Below are positions 13,216 to 26,000 of a stretch of 64,000 bases of DNA, in pieces; position 1 is the stretch's first letter; every line of letters starts with the position of its first letter. The position numbers were made by a program, and so were the translations under genes. The stretch is taken from positions 17,765,780-17,829,779 of the forward strand of contig NC_067291.1 of NCBI RefSeq assembly GCF_020740795.1, written 5' to 3'. The stretch comes from Apus apus (taxonomy: Eukaryota; Chordata; Aves; Apodiformes; Apodidae). The notes beneath the pieces were generated by a model. It was not told the DNA's origin, ran no database searches, and saw only the letters and a program-made list of their open reading frames with translations.

Positions 13216-16200
13216 ACACCACCCCCTGAAAAAAATAACAAAAACAAAAGCAGAATTGAAGGAGGAAAGGAAAAAGCCAGTCCAGACAAAATACCTGTTG
13301 GCAAGCTCCTCAGGAAACCTAGCCAGTAGCTGCAGACTCCTCTTCCAGCATTGGGAAGCAAATGTGTCTAGAAGTTGGAGATGATTTTGCAGGGGAGCCA
13401 CCCAGTGGGGTTTTCCCCAGGGGAATAGATACAGGAGTGAGGGATGGGGAAAGGAGAGCCCTATCCATAGATGCAGAAGTATCCAGAGCAGTGCAGTGAT
13501 TCCCAAGTGGAGTTGAGTTTAGCAGTTTAGGTGGGGCTGGAAAGCAGCAAATATCCAAAGGTAATATAAAATAATGGAAATGTGAAATACTTTAGGCTGT
13601 AACATGTTACATTCCTGAATTGCAGACAAGTGTGGGTCATTACTCTGCTACAGCATTGGGGTGAATCTGCTCCAAGCTTTGCATTCACACCATCGGATTC
13701 AGGACCAGAAACTGGTCTCCTAACTACAACTGTTTTAAGTGGATACACTCCCCCCCCGAAGTGGCTGGATATTTTAAAAGCAGTAAATAGTGCCTTCTAC
13801 CAGAGCTTTTGGGGGTGATCCTCACAGCCAGGGTGGCAGTGGATCCCTTTGCAGAGTGCTGTAGCTCCCACATGCTCTGTCCTGCTGGCTGCACTGTCTG
13901 GGAACACACCAGAGCACATGAACCATGCTGTGCCATTTCTTCCTATGAATTCTCTTAATACTTCCTATGGATTCCCTCCATTCTGCCTGTGTCAATCAGA
14001 CTATTGACCTTCCCAGAATGTATTCCCTGTCTGACAGCAGTCACAGAAGTTTTGCTCAGACTTCCTGTTGGTGTCAAGGTGACTTTTTGCATCATGGACA
14101 TGCTGGCAGAAGAGCTCTCCAGGAGGCCATCTTCACAAGAAGACCTTGGTCCCTTCTTCTGGCGTCCACCAAACACAGTGAACACTCACAGCTGTGACTC
14201 CAGGGCAAAACAGAAACAGTTAATCTGAGGTAATAATACTTCCCCCCTCCGTAGCACCTTCTTCAAGGACCTCAAAGTGCTTCTCAAACATGAATGAAAT
14301 AAAGCGTTGCAGCCCTCCTGATGGAAGTGAAAAGGGAGGTGAAGCACAGCACAGCAATGCTACACAAACTCTCCAAATTGTTTCCATGGGGACTGAAGAG
14401 CAGCTGCTGACGGCAGCGGGGCTTAGCCCACCCCTCCCGAATGCCCAGGGAGTGCAGTGCTTTCCTGCTGGGACGTGGGAACGAGGGAGGGCACGAGGGA
14501 GTCTGGCTGGGAAAAGGCCTTTCTGCTGAGGAATGTGTTTGTGTAACTCTCTGGTCAAAGATGTCTAAAAACCAAATCACTGAATCCTCCTGAGCAAGCA
14601 CCTGATCTGACGCCTCTGAGAAATTATGGTTTGCATGAAGCTTCTTAATTTGTAAGAACAAGAAAGTCCAGGTGAGGCTGAGGAGCTGTGTAGGCAGCTT
14701 AGCTTTCAAACCTGCCTTGTGCTGCACAACATGCAGCTCTGCTCCAGCACCAAGCCACCCGCCATCCCCAATGACCTTGTTTTGTCAGCTCCCCCGAGGC
14801 AGGGCAGCACAGCCCTGCCCCTCACCGCCCCCGCTCCGCATCAACACCAGGGTCACCTGCGGAACCGCTGGCACCACCTCACACGCTTCTGTGAGGACTT
14901 CCACCCCACGCCCGTCTCGGTTTGACATTGTCTAGCGAGGAAAACCTGACAGGAACCCTAACACAGGGAAATACAGGAACCACATTCCCTGCCCAAGCCA
15001 CCTTTGCTGCATGACTAAGGATGCAGGTGCCCTCAGGCTGTAGGAGCAACTGCACCTACAGCCCAAAATCACAATCTTTCTGCCTCTTCCCTCCCCAGTG
15101 GCCTGTCCGGAGCCAGCTGCTCTGCTTGCCCTCACGTCTGCTGTGGACAGGGCTGAGTTGCTGGTTTCCAGTCCTGCACCCTTCCACCACAGCACTGCAG
15201 CCTTCACCTGCCCAGCTGGGGCTGGTCTGAGGGAAGAGGGAAGTCAGGAGCTCTGGTGTAAAAGATCCCAGAGCAGAAACCGGGTGGTCATAATTTTGGT
15301 TGTTAGTGTAACTGCACTCCAGCGTTGCTTCAGAGGTGCTGGCAAAGGTGAGGTAAGGGCCAGGTGACTTTTCTCTCTCTGAGAGACTTCATATGGGAGA
15401 AGAAGGTTCCAGGGCAGAAACTGAAATTTGGTCTGGGACTCTGAAACCAGCAAAGACAAAATAATGGCATATATGAATTCCTCTGAAGGACAAGAATCCA
15501 TCACTCTGGTAAGGCTCAGTGTTAGTTTCTAATTCAGATTTGCTTCATCCAGTGAATTGGAATCATAATTGAAATAGCAGATCCAGTCTGCCTCCTAGGA
15601 TTTTCTGTACCAAACCAGAGCTAAATCTGCTGAGCATCAGTAAGTAAATGAAAAGGCCAGATAGATTATTAGAAATTAGTGTAACACACATAATAAGCAC
15701 TGAGATCAATAAAAATAGCACAGTACAATTTAATGGGGGGTCTATTGTAAATTATTGAGTCATTTGTATTTGGAATTGATTGCCACAGCAACTGTCTTGC
15801 AGATGTGCCTGTTGTTAACTCCCAAGGCCTTGAGTGGGACAAATGTTTCAGATTATCATGTGTGAAAATGACTGCTTTCAAGGCTTTTAAGCTTGTGATT
15901 AAATATTGTCCTAAATGAGGATACAAGGTTAACGGTCAGTATTGCTGGAATAACAAATTAAACTCCCTCCCTTAGCTAACTGTCAAAATAGGTAAGGGCA
16001 TGGGAGGAGGAACATCAAGGTTTGTTCTGCAAAACTAATTGCTTGAACTTTATACAAGTCTGAGATAAAACTGCAACAGTCCATCCCACCACTGCTTTTT
16101 AGAAAGCTCACAATAACTGCATGGCTTGGAAAACAACTTTTTTTTTTTTTTGTGCATGAAGAAACTTTAAACATGTCTTACATGTGAAAAGAACTGGAAT

Positions 16201-16799
16201 GGTACAAAGGGCTGAATGAGGAAAGCTTGGGGGAGAAGAAGCTGCATCGATGTGTGGGTTGAGAGTACCCATTTTGAAGGTTTGACCCAAGCTACCAAGG
16301 CTAAGAGGAGAGAAAGGACCAGCCGGGCTCTTGTAGGGCTCTTCTTGCTTTGTGCCACCACTCCAGGTGAGGTGGGACCCCCAGTGTGAGAGGTACCACT
16401 GTCTCCCAAGAGCAGCAGGGCTTTTAATCTTGAATAAGAACTACAGCTGGTGCTAAGCCATGGCCAAAAGCTTGTGGGGACATAGGAAAGCAAGATGATA
16501 AGGCTAATAGAGGGGAAGCATCAGTGTGAGCAGCGCTACCACTTCTCCCCACGTTTGCCTGCACAGATGCCCAGCTGACAGACAAGGAGAAGAAGAACAC
16601 TGTTGCTGAGGCTTCTCTGAATATTTTGGGCCTGATTAAATTCCCAGTTCAAACGCTCACAGCGGTTTCCTTGCAAACAAGCTGCTGTTAAAAGATGTGA
16701 TCAACAGCATCCCAGGTGTTTCCCAGAATTTAAAATGGCTCATCTGAGGTGCTGCCCTTCATGAAACCCCAGACCAGCAGCAGCCAAAACACAGGTGGG

Positions 16800-17340
16800 A
16801 AGCCAGGAGGAAGTGAGAAGCCAAAGAAGTGGTGAGAGGATAAAAAAGGGGTGCTAGGCTGAAAACAGGGCTGCAAGCAGAATAAAAGGGTGACAGACTG
16901 AAAACAGGATTGCAGGCCAAGAAGGAGAGGAAGGCCAAAAAGGATGTGAGATGCTAAAAGGGGTGGGAGGGTGAAAAGGGATGGGAGGCTGGGAGAGGGG
17001 TGGCCAGCTGAAATAAGGGGGCAGGCCAGACAAGAGGATGGTCAGCTGGAAAAGGAAGGTAAGGGGCTGATAAAGGGGTTGGGAGGCAGAAAAAGGGTTG
17101 GAGGCTGAAGGTGGGTGGGAGATGGAAAAATGGGCCAGGAGAGGAAGGTGGGAGACCAAAAAGTAGTTGGAGGCCTGGAGACACTGAGGGCTGTAAAAGA
17201 GTTGGAGGCCAGGAGGGATTGGGGTCCCAAAGAGGCTGAATGGGAGGTCCAAAAGTGGGGGAGCCTTGAAAGGGGAGAGGACGGGCAGCAAAGGATGGGA
17301 GGTTGAAGAAGACCAGGAGGCCAAGAGGAAGTGGGGAGGG
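16800..17340. repeat. Purine-rich minisatellite, 18-19-nt unit
   Basis: Nearly 30 degenerate copies of a unit close to AGGCTGAAAAGGGGTTGGG can be aligned end to end (e.g. AGGCAGAAAAAGGGTTGG, AGGCCAAAAAGGATGTGAG, AGATGGAAAAATGGGCC). Almost every unit starts AGG or AGC/AGA and contains an A-run followed by a G-run. The + strand is about 80% purine across half a kilobase. Lack of stop codons in the pyrimidine strand produces Pro/Ser/Leu-rich open frames that are artefacts of the repeat. Confidence 0.88.
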
Positions 17341-20300
17341 GGACAGAGGTGTCCTCCAAGAGGGCTCTGAATGCTGTCTTTTCCTGCTGGTTCCCTTGTT
17401 GTGGCAAGGAATATCTGTTATCCATGCTAAAACTAGGGGATATACAGTGGAAAAAAAGAAAAGAAAACAAAACCAAATCCCAGACCATATAAAAATGGGC
17501 CTCAACACCCACCTCAAGCATCTGAAAGCAACAAAGGAGAACATGGCATTAAATCAGCAACAATCACATGGCTCAGCCCTGGTCACAGCAAGCAAAACCA
17601 GAGAGGGACTCGGCAGGAGAGGTACTTTGATGGCATTTATGGGCCTCTCAGCGATCGGGAGGAAAAATCTCCTGATGAAAAGCTAAATGAAACCCTCTAG
17701 AAACACCCTGCGATAACCACATGAAAGCCTCACTCCTCTGTGGTGGCTTTTTGTCAGGGACCTGCCGGTGGAGCATGAAATGTCACAGGCTGCAGTGAAG
17801 CAGCCCAGGTTGTGCCCTTGCTCCTCCCCCGGCTGCTCCTGGAGAAAACAGGGTATTTAAGCAGACATAACAAAGTGTTTATAGCCTAAAGTGTTCTTTT
17901 ACACCTGGGAACTGAGACTGTAGCCTCAGCATCAAAGATAACTTCATAATAGCTTTTTGGTGGAAATAACCCTTATTTACAAGAAAACCCTATTGCTAAG
18001 CTGAGATGTAAAATAAAAGCAGTAGATATTACTCATAATGCACTAGAAAAGTTTATTCCATACAAGGCCTTTTTTTAAACCTCTAAAAGGCAGCAATTTA
18101 AGGCTAGAAATAATGGGGAAAAAATTTAGGACCCATTGAAGTCGACGTGAGTAATTTCCTTACCTGTGCTATGAAGATTTTAGCTTATAAAAGCCCAGCA
18201 GATTTTTTTGATCTAATTTCTTTTTCATCATATATTCTATTTGATTATTTTCTGTACATTTCAGTTGGACACTGCAAGCAGCTGGTGCCTTTTCTGCTCT
18301 GAGTTAATTTAACTGTACCATTCCTATGCTCAGGAACTGTGAATACAACTACATATTCTTTCAATTTCTTAAAAAAAAAATCCCATCCCAAAACAAAAAG
18401 CAGCAAAACTGAGTGGCTCTTATCCCTGTCCCTAAGCTACTGATATTAAATCTCCATGCCCTCCTTGTTTCTTTTCTAATGTGACCAAAACTGAGAGGTT
18501 AAATTATCTGGTGTTTTTTCTTCAAGCAGGGAAAAGCTGACCTTCAGAAGGAAACAACTCTCTATTCCAAGTAAGTTCAAACAGTATCTTGGGTATTTGC
18601 TTAACCAGGTTATATCACTTATTTACCCTCCTGGATATTGAAGGGTATTAGGGAATTAAATACTACAGAATTAAAACAGGATAATACACGTAATAATACA
18701 GTAGATACCCCATGTATCCAACCAGATGTGCCATGTAATACACGTTTTGAAATCTTCTAAGTAATATACTTTTTTATCATTTTTGCATTACACTGGAGCC
18801 AGGTCCTCACATTAAGAAAACAAATATTAAAATCTGTGTGGTTTGGTTGGAAAGTGTCTGCAACCTCAGACAAGGGAGCAAAAGTTATGTAAATGCCCAG
18901 GCATGAAGTTCTTCTGAGCAAAACACACCATCTAGAGGCGGACAGCACTTCTGCAAGTGCTCTTCAAAAAAACTGCAGAGATTAAAACGGAAAAGGAAGA
19001 TACAAGCTCACAGAAAAGAAAAGTCACCTCGACAGAGGCAACAAAAATACCTCAGCAAAACCTCAGCGTTCTTTGAAATAAATATTTTAGACCGGGTTTC
19101 CAAAAAAGACTCTTCTGTACCAGGTCAAATAAGGTTCCTGTTTTCAAAGGCCCTTTGAAAAGAAAACCAGGTTCTGCTCTTCCTTCTGGCATCCAAAGGT
19201 CATGGAAGGAAGGTGCTTACTCTCAGGGGCTGTGGCACATATGGACAGCACAAATGCCTCTGCAGATAGGCTCTTGATTTCAGGTGATATATCTGCAAAG
19301 ATTTATTCAAAAGCATGCAATTATGACAGGATGGCTGATAGGATATTGATCTTCCTTGGTACTTTTTGCATAAGAAATCCATAGACTGTGAAACTCCCAC
19401 TCAAGTCGGTGGGGACACTGGAGATGCTGCAGGGACTGTAGGAGAGGCAAAAGATCCCCTGGGTCTGGAAGCAGAGAGAGGGTCCCCAGTTCCAGGCCAT
19501 GAAGAACTACCCCTCCGCTGGTGACATTTTAGCCAGTTTTTGAGAGTTTCCAAGCTTTGTGGAGCCCAGCAAAGTGCATGCAGAGAGCTGAAGTCCAGCT
19601 TCCCCCCGTTTGGGGGAAGTATCTGATATTCATTAAAATAGCAAATGGCTGGTGTTTGCTTTATTATCTCTATTATAAATTCAGGATAGCCATGAAAGCA
19701 GAAGATGGAAATACTGCACACCCCAACCACCATGGGGGGGATATTCCTGCATTGATCTAATTGCAGGAACTGTCTGTAAGCAAAGACGTGTTTTGAAGCT
19801 CCCATATAAATAGGAATCACAACATCTTGCACCATGTTAATAAACTATGTTTTCTTTGTGTCAGGCTGTCTCAGGAATGTCGGAATCAGAACATTTCCCC
19901 AGTGACAGCTTCATCCTTAGACTCTGCAGATGAGAAAGCATGCAGAACAATCTGTGCTGACGCAGGATTAAGAGTTACCAGGGTGACACTTTGTAGTTTG
20001 TAGGATGCTGACAATGAGCCTCCCAGAAGCACAAGACCTTCACTGGAGCTTAAGAGACCACAAACACCCAATTTGCCTCTGCTACTGCTGAAGTCAACGA
20101 AGATTGTAAATTCCCGCTGGCCTCTCCCTCCCTGGATCTTTGCTACTGTTGCCTGTGTGTTACAGCTGACTTCCTAGGGGCACGTTGAGGCCCCTGGCAC
20201 CACGGATTTACCATGGGAAGAAAGATGCTCCGTGCCATTGCTTGTCTTGGTTGTGCTGAAGGTTTGCTGTTTCACCTCCTCTTTTGTCAGGCTTTCTACA

Positions 20301-21641
20301 GCCATCTACAATGTCAGTGACAGCACAAAGCTGTGGCTCCACCACACTTCTTCCCACAAATACAAGTAACTTTGGCAGCAAAAGCCTCTGGGTGTCTTTC
20401 ATTTGCCCATCATTGGTAGAGCTCATAAGTTTTCTTACCCTTTTTCTGCAGGTGCAAATTAATTCATTAAAGTCTTCAGGCAGAAAAACCCCAACTCGTT
20501 TGCATTTCAGGTCTCCATATACCTGCACTGGTCAGGGGGTTCTCAATGGCCTACTGAGTGTTGGAACCCAGTTAATAAAACTTCAAGTTCTGTTCCTGGA
20601 ATGGCTTGCCCAAACCACACCCATTTTGGGCACTCCCTGTCCTAGACCATAAATTCCTTGCCCAATGGCTAACAGTCTTGAAGGTGCAGGCCAGGAACAA
20701 GCTGGAGGCAGACATTAACATGAACAACTTTAATGGGGAAGTACATCCCCCAGCCTGGAAAGATGTCCAACATTTAGAGGGAGTTTTATGGTGTTTTTTT
20801 CCAAGCGAGATAAAAGCAGAGGTTCAGTATCTGCTGTGTTTTCAAGAATGAAATAATAAGAATTTGTGAATATAGTTGCAACAAAAAGAAGCAGTCAAAT
20901 TGTCAGTTAGAAAAGACAAGCAACTGCTATCTTGGACACCCACAGTGAATCCCAGAAAGCTCATTTGTACCAGCCACCCTGCTCTGGGCACTATGCTGGT
21001 TGTCCCTGTGCTCTTGACTTGGGGTTTTTAGGATAACAGTGACATCAGAGGTAGAAAAAGCCTCGTAAACCACAGGTACTTACCTCTTTCCAGAAGGATA
21101 GTGGTTTCCCTTGTAGAAGAACAGCAGGTGTTAGAGTGTCACCAAGGGACTTGATTTTGACCACAAAGCCAAGAAAAAGCAAGTGTCTGTAGTAAATCTC
21201 AGCTTCTCAGTGACCTTTGATGGAGCAAATCTGCCAAGGCTAAATTGGCTGACTTTTAGGCCAAAGCCAACGATTTATCTGTGTTGGTTGGGCTCAAATC
21301 CTGGAGGCTTTGTTGAGATTAGAAGGAAACTTACCCAGCAGAGAGCAAAGCAGTGGCTGAAGTTAGGCCTTTCTGACAGCAGGGAGAATGTGGAGCTGAG
21401 GTGAGAGGCTTTGGGGAAGGCGGGATGGGGAATGCAGTGCCCAGAGCAGGTTGGTGTGGTACATCTGTGTCCCCATTCCAGCTTGTGCAGGGTTTGTGCC
21501 AAACTCCAGTCCTTTCCCTGTGTGAGCTCTGGCTGGGAGCAGTCCTGAGGAGGAAATGCAGAGGAGGGAGCTGTGCTGCCTTGCACCAAAGCAGCAAATC
21601 TCTGCAAAACTCCCAGTGCTGCAGCACCGGGTGAAATTTAA
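17341..21641. other. Intergenic DNA upstream of SYNM
   Basis: AT-richer sequence from 17.7 to 19.4 kb, then mixed. No coding exon, RNA gene or recognisable transposon. Small open frames on both strands near 19.4-19.8, 20.2-20.6 and 21.3-21.7 kb have no family resemblance. Confidence 0.65.
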
Positions 21642-21661
21642 ATGTGTGTGTGTGTGTGTGC
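21642..21661. repeat. (TG)n microsatellite
   Basis: About ten uninterrupted TG dinucleotides followed by CATG and a short GA-rich run, 0.6 kb upstream of the SYNM start codon. Confidence 0.9.
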
Positions 21662-21717
21662 ATGCCTGAGAGAGAGAGGGAGAGGAAGAATGCCTGGGGA
21701 GATAAAAAAGGTTGAAA

Positions 21718-21724
21718 TGAGTCA
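21718..21724. promoter_or_regulatory. AP-1 type site (TGAGTCA)
   Basis: A perfect TGAGTCA heptamer just upstream of the SYNM CpG island. Such a site is expected by chance about once per 8 kb, so function is only suggested by its position. Confidence 0.3.
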
Positions 21725-21779
21725 CTCCCCGTCTTTTTTGTCTAGTTCGGTAGATAACACAGGGTGTGATGCTTTGCTG

Positions 21780-22298
21780 CCTCCTCGCTGAGCAGCTCGT
21801 GCAGAGCCGGCTCCAGCGCGGTCACTGGAAGGACTTCAGTGGAGCCCTCCCGCGGAGGGCGCAGGAGGCAGAGGAGAAGGGGGCACAGGGACGTGCTGGC
21901 TGCGGGCGCCCGGGCTGTGCACGAAGCCAGGGAGCCTGGATGCTCCTGTGAGTTGGGACACAGGGGTTTTTTTTCCTCCCAAAGGGGAGTTTTCCTCCGT
22001 AAAAAAGGGCTTTTCCTCCCCCGGGGGCTCCGCTCCCCGCCAGCCCGTGCCTCGCCCAGCGCCTCCCGAGGAGCCCGCCAGGGGGCGCGGGAGAGCGGGG
22101 CCCGGCGGGGGGGCGGGGCCCGGCGGCGGGGGGCGGGGCCCGGCGGCGGGGGGCGGGGCCCGGCGGGGGGCGGGGCCCGGCGGGGGGCGGGGCCTGCGGG
22201 CGGTGCGCAGAGGCGCGCGGGGCTGAGGGAGCGGCGGGCGCGGCGGTTCCGGCAGCTGAGGGGGCTTCCCCGGGCCCCGACCCCGCGTTTCAGGCAAG
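21780..22298 (+). promoter_or_regulatory. SYNM: SYNM CpG-island promoter and 5' UTR
   Basis: CpG-dense DNA begins near 21.78 kb and continues through exon 1 to about 23.5 kb. No TATA box sits at a suitable distance from the ATG. The GGGGCC-type tandem block (22096-22194) supplies multiple GC boxes, and the transcript start is likely within or just after it. An AP-1 type site lies 0.5 kb upstream. Confidence 0.75.
22096..22194. repeat. Six tandem GC-box units in the SYNM promoter
   Basis: CGGGGCC occurs at 22096, 22114, 22134, 22154, 22171 and 22188, spaced 17-20 bases, separated by CGGCGG or CGGGGGG. Each unit contains a GGGGCGGGGC-like Sp/KLF box. The G-run density on the + strand also gives strong G-quadruplex potential. 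Confidence 0.9.
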
Positions 22299-23084
22299 AT
22301 GTGGCGGCGCTGGGAAGCGGGATGGGACGAGAAGAGGGAGCTGCAGGAGCTCAACTCCCGGCTGCGGGTCTTCGTGTCCCGCGTGCGGGAGTTGGAGGAG
22401 GAGAACCGCTTTCTGGCGCGGGAGTTGGCGGAGCTGCGGGAGCAGGAGCTGATCGGGCTGCGGGTGCCCGAGCAGGAGCTGGCTTGGCTGCGGATGCAGC
22501 TGGAGGAGCTGAGCCGGGCGAAGCTGGAAGCGGAGCTGGAGCGGGACGGGCTGCGGCGGGAGCTGGAGCAGCTGCAGGTGCTGGGGGCCGAGGTGCTGGC
22601 GATGCGGCGGCGGCTGGAGCCCGAGCTGGCCGGGCAGCGGCAGCTGCTGGAGAGGCTGCGGGGCGAGTGCGTGGCCCTGGAGGAGCTGCTGCTGCAGCTG
22701 CAGGCCGAGCACGGGCAGCTGGCGGAGCGGCAGCGGCGGGAGGCGGTGGAGATGCGGCAGCTGCGGCTGGACCTGGCCGCCTTGCCGCCCCCCTTGGCCG
22801 GGCTGAGCCTGGAGGAGCTGGAGGAGACCTACGAGGTGCTGCTGAGCCAGAGCTGCCACGAGACCCTGCTGCGCTACCAGGAGCAGATCCAGATGCTGCA
22901 GGAGCAGGAGGCGCAGCGGAACCGGGAGAACCTGGAGCTCCTGCGGGAGGAGAGCCGGCAGTGCCGCCAGCACCTGGAGGACCTGCACCGGCAGGGCCGG
23001 GAGCTGTGCGGGCTCCGGGAGCGGCTGGAGCAGGAGCTGCTGGCCCTGCAGGACCGCCACGGCGCCGAGCTGGAGGAGTACCAG
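22299..23084 (+). CDS. SYNM: SYNM coding exon 1 (head, coils 1A, 1B and most of coil 2)
   Basis: The exon encodes residues 1-262 and ends at GAG TAC CAG before gtgggt, a phase-0 junction at the same place as in human synemin. Coil 1A starts at E11 (EKRELQELNSRL, then VRELEEENRFL), followed by heptad-rich Leu/Glu/Arg sequence. A proline-containing break at about residues 158-175 (LAALPPPLAG) is the linker before coil 2, which resumes at LEELEETYEVLL. GC is extreme, and third codon positions are almost all G or C. As a result long open frames appear in other frames and on the opposite strand over the same DNA; these are by-products of composition. A TTTCAG lies directly before GCAAGATG, so an upstream non-coding exon cannot be excluded. 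Confidence 0.96.
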
Positions 23085-26000
23085 GTGGGTGGCAGTGCCC
23101 GCCGCCCCCTCGCCGCGGGCCTGTCCCGGCCCTCTCGGCCGGGCCGCTTCCCCCCCGCCCCGCGGTGCCTCTGCTGCTCCGTGTCTCCTCCCGCCCGCCC
23201 ACGCTCTTTTCCCCTTCGGTGCTGGCCCATCCCGAGATGTGAGCCCCGGTTTCCCGTTGGCCCGGCGCTCCGCTCCTGTCCCTCCTGTTGCCAGCACGGG
23301 CCAGGGCTTCCCCACCCCGCTTTGCCTCCCCGCAGTGGGGTTTTCCCAGGCTGGAAGAGGAGGCGGCTCAGCCAGAGCTTGTTGCTGCTGAGCCTTTCTC
23401 TGAGGAGAGCAGGAGCCCCTTTTGAGACCCACCGCCCCGTCTGGGGAGAGCGGGGTGGGGATCAAAAAGGAGACCGTGACCCTGAGGACGCCTTCCCGGT
23501 GACAGGTGCTCCCTTCCCAGCCCTGCCCCCGGAAAGTACCCAAGAGCACGGAGCTGGCATGCCAGGGCTCCTGCCCGGTTTGGCATGAGCACACGGGACG
23601 TGGAGCCGTCCCTGGGAGCAGATGGACCGAGTCCCCATGTGGTGGGGAGCGAAGCTTCCCTCTTAGCTGACTGGTTGTGGTGACAGAAATGGCCTGAATT
23701 TGTTTCTCTCTTTACAAGTGCTCCTGTGCACCCTGAGAAAGCCTGGGGGCCCCAGAGTAGCTGGGGAAACTTTTGTTGTTTGAAGGCAGGAAGATTTGTT
23801 ACTGTGCTCCAGGCAGTGAGCAGTTTGGGAATTTTTTTAAAAATAAAACAATGTAGGTGACTGGTACCTGCTTGAGGTGGATGCTTGGTGTTCAGCAGAG
23901 GGTTACAGCATCTGTAGCTGAGAACCTACTTGTTTTCTAAATAACATTTGGTACAGCAATGTGTAATCACCCTGTGTGTGTGTGCATGGATCAGCAAATG
24001 CCCAAACAGCAAAGTATCAGGTATTAGATCATCCAGCACATATTAGATCATCCCGACCAGTGATCGATTTCCTGAGGGCAATATTTCTTTTGTTCATTGT
24101 TAGACCCTTTATTAACACTCTGCTGGAGCTGGGTGTTTGTCCCAACACCATGTGCTCATGGTCACGTTGTGCCCAACAGCCCTGGTAGATTATGGAGATG
24201 CTGGTGGCTGGGAAAGGACTGGGACCTGTTGCTGGGTGTCTGGTTTTTGTACTTTGCTAGATTGTTTGCGAGTTGCATAGTTTGCAGATGCTGTGAACTG
24301 AGGCAGATTTGGTATGTAAGAAGTAATCAGAAAGGCTTTTAACTATTTATTTATTTATTTATTTCATTTTTGCCAGGGCAATTGACGATTCCAATCATGT
24401 ACATAAACATTTTCAAAGCTTTGTAAGAAGATGTTAGGTGTAAATCCCTCGTTAATTCAATCTATCCATCAGTCAAAGCCAGCTGTAAAGAGGGAAAACA
24501 CCCCTCTTAATTCCCCCTATTTTTTAAAGAGTATAAGTTTATATAATGTACATAAACCTACCAATATTTAAAGTTACTTTGATTTCCAAAATACATCTTT
24601 CTTGCTGTCTGTATTTATCAGGGATTTACAATGAACATTTCTTTGATCTTCAGTCATCAATGCTCAAATTGAAAATCTTTAAATATGGTGTTAACAAGAG
24701 CATTTTGTATAGCTCACTATCTGTGCTACAAGTTTTTCTTCTAAAGCCAGTTAGAATGGGTGTGTTCGGATACCTGACACTTTCATTGTAGCAGTCTGGT
24801 GTCCCTGTGTCTGGTTGTAATTGAAATAATTTTATTCAGAATAGCAAATTAAAACAGAGCAACCCACTGTGGAAGTCAGATGATTAAAATCAATGCATGC
24901 CCTTGAATTGTCCTGATTATATTATTAGAAAATGGATTGTTATTTTGATACCAAGATGACAAACTTCCATTTTGCTCTCATGAGCATTTGGCATGATTTG
25001 GATTTTACAGGAACAATAGCTTCAAATCTTAGTAATACAAGAAGAAAAAGAAGTGCTTTGATAGCCAACCTGAAAACATTTGAACTCTTTTATCTTTGAA
25101 TTAGTATCTAGATAGTACTTAAATTCTGGTGAAAATGAAGTTTATAACTTCTGAAGGGTTATAACTTCTGCAGCTGTGTCAGGTTTTGTTCTTGTGATCA
25201 AAGCTTATTTTCCTCCCTTGTTGTCTCTTTCATTGGTGAAAGTATGTTCACCATGGATTGTAAACTACTCTTTAAAGAGCATCTATTCCATGCTTATTTA
25301 TTATAAAGTGTCACACAGAAATTATATGTACGTGCAGATCTAAGTCAAGCAATTACTGTCCATTCCAGCTGAAATGGCAATTACATTTACTCATATTTTC
25401 CATATATCATCCAGTCGCCTTATATGTCCATCTTTGCCTCCTGCACCATCCCTATCCTCACTAAGCTTTCAGCAATGCTAAACAGAAATATGCATTTGGA
25501 GTTACAATTTAGCTGAACGAGACAAGCAGTAAATCATACATTGTTTGGAAAATTTTCACTGGTCCAGGGATCAACTCAGTAGGTCTTCCATAATTTTAGC
25601 TGTGTGTGTTGACAATATTTATGAAAAAAAACTCCCAGTTATTTGAGAAAGCCCTGTATTTTTTTTGGAAGTAAAAAATGGGCATGGCTCATCCTGCTGC
25701 TTTGAAATGGGCCAGACATTTTTCACGAATACAGTGGGTTTAGAATCAGTTCCTGCATTAGTGTTAAGAGCTCCAGAGAATGAGGAAACATCTCATCAAA
25801 TGATCTTAATCGTATCTGTATGCCATGTGCATTTTTTTTGTGTACCAGTTTCTAGCCAGCTGAGTGCAGTGTCAGTTCCTCCCCTGCTGAGCCATTGAGT
25901 GAGCCATGGGATCAGTAAATAGTACCAGATGGAAAAGGCTGGAGCCTGGAAACCTCTCTTTATTCCCTGAGTAGGTACAGCTTGGAAAACTCAAATAAAT

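Larger units (their letters stand above)
6575..16799. other. Intergenic DNA, no gene recognised
   Basis: Ten kilobases of moderate-GC sequence with only short, overlapping open frames and no splice-supported coding exon. Homopolymers occur at 7799-7812 (A14) and 16139-16151 (T13). AT-rich blocks at about 6990-7200 and 11690-12240 have the low-repeat look of conserved non-coding DNA, but this is only an impression. Confidence 0.65.

Noticed and set aside
16854-17544. Pro/Ser/Leu-rich minus-strand open frames (up to 196 codons)
   Set aside because: They translate the pyrimidine strand of the purine-rich minisatellite, are open in several frames at once, and have no independent coding signal.
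21839-23242. 467-codon + strand open frame overlapping SYNM exon 1
   Set aside because: Gly/Ala/Arg-rich low-complexity product of GC-saturated DNA in the wrong frame; the synemin frame at 22299 has clear rod heptads and splice-consistent ends.
22290-23594. 434- and 283-codon minus-strand open frames over SYNM exon 1
   Set aside because: Gln/Leu- and Pro/Ala-rich mirror translations of the rod coding sequence; no splice or family support.
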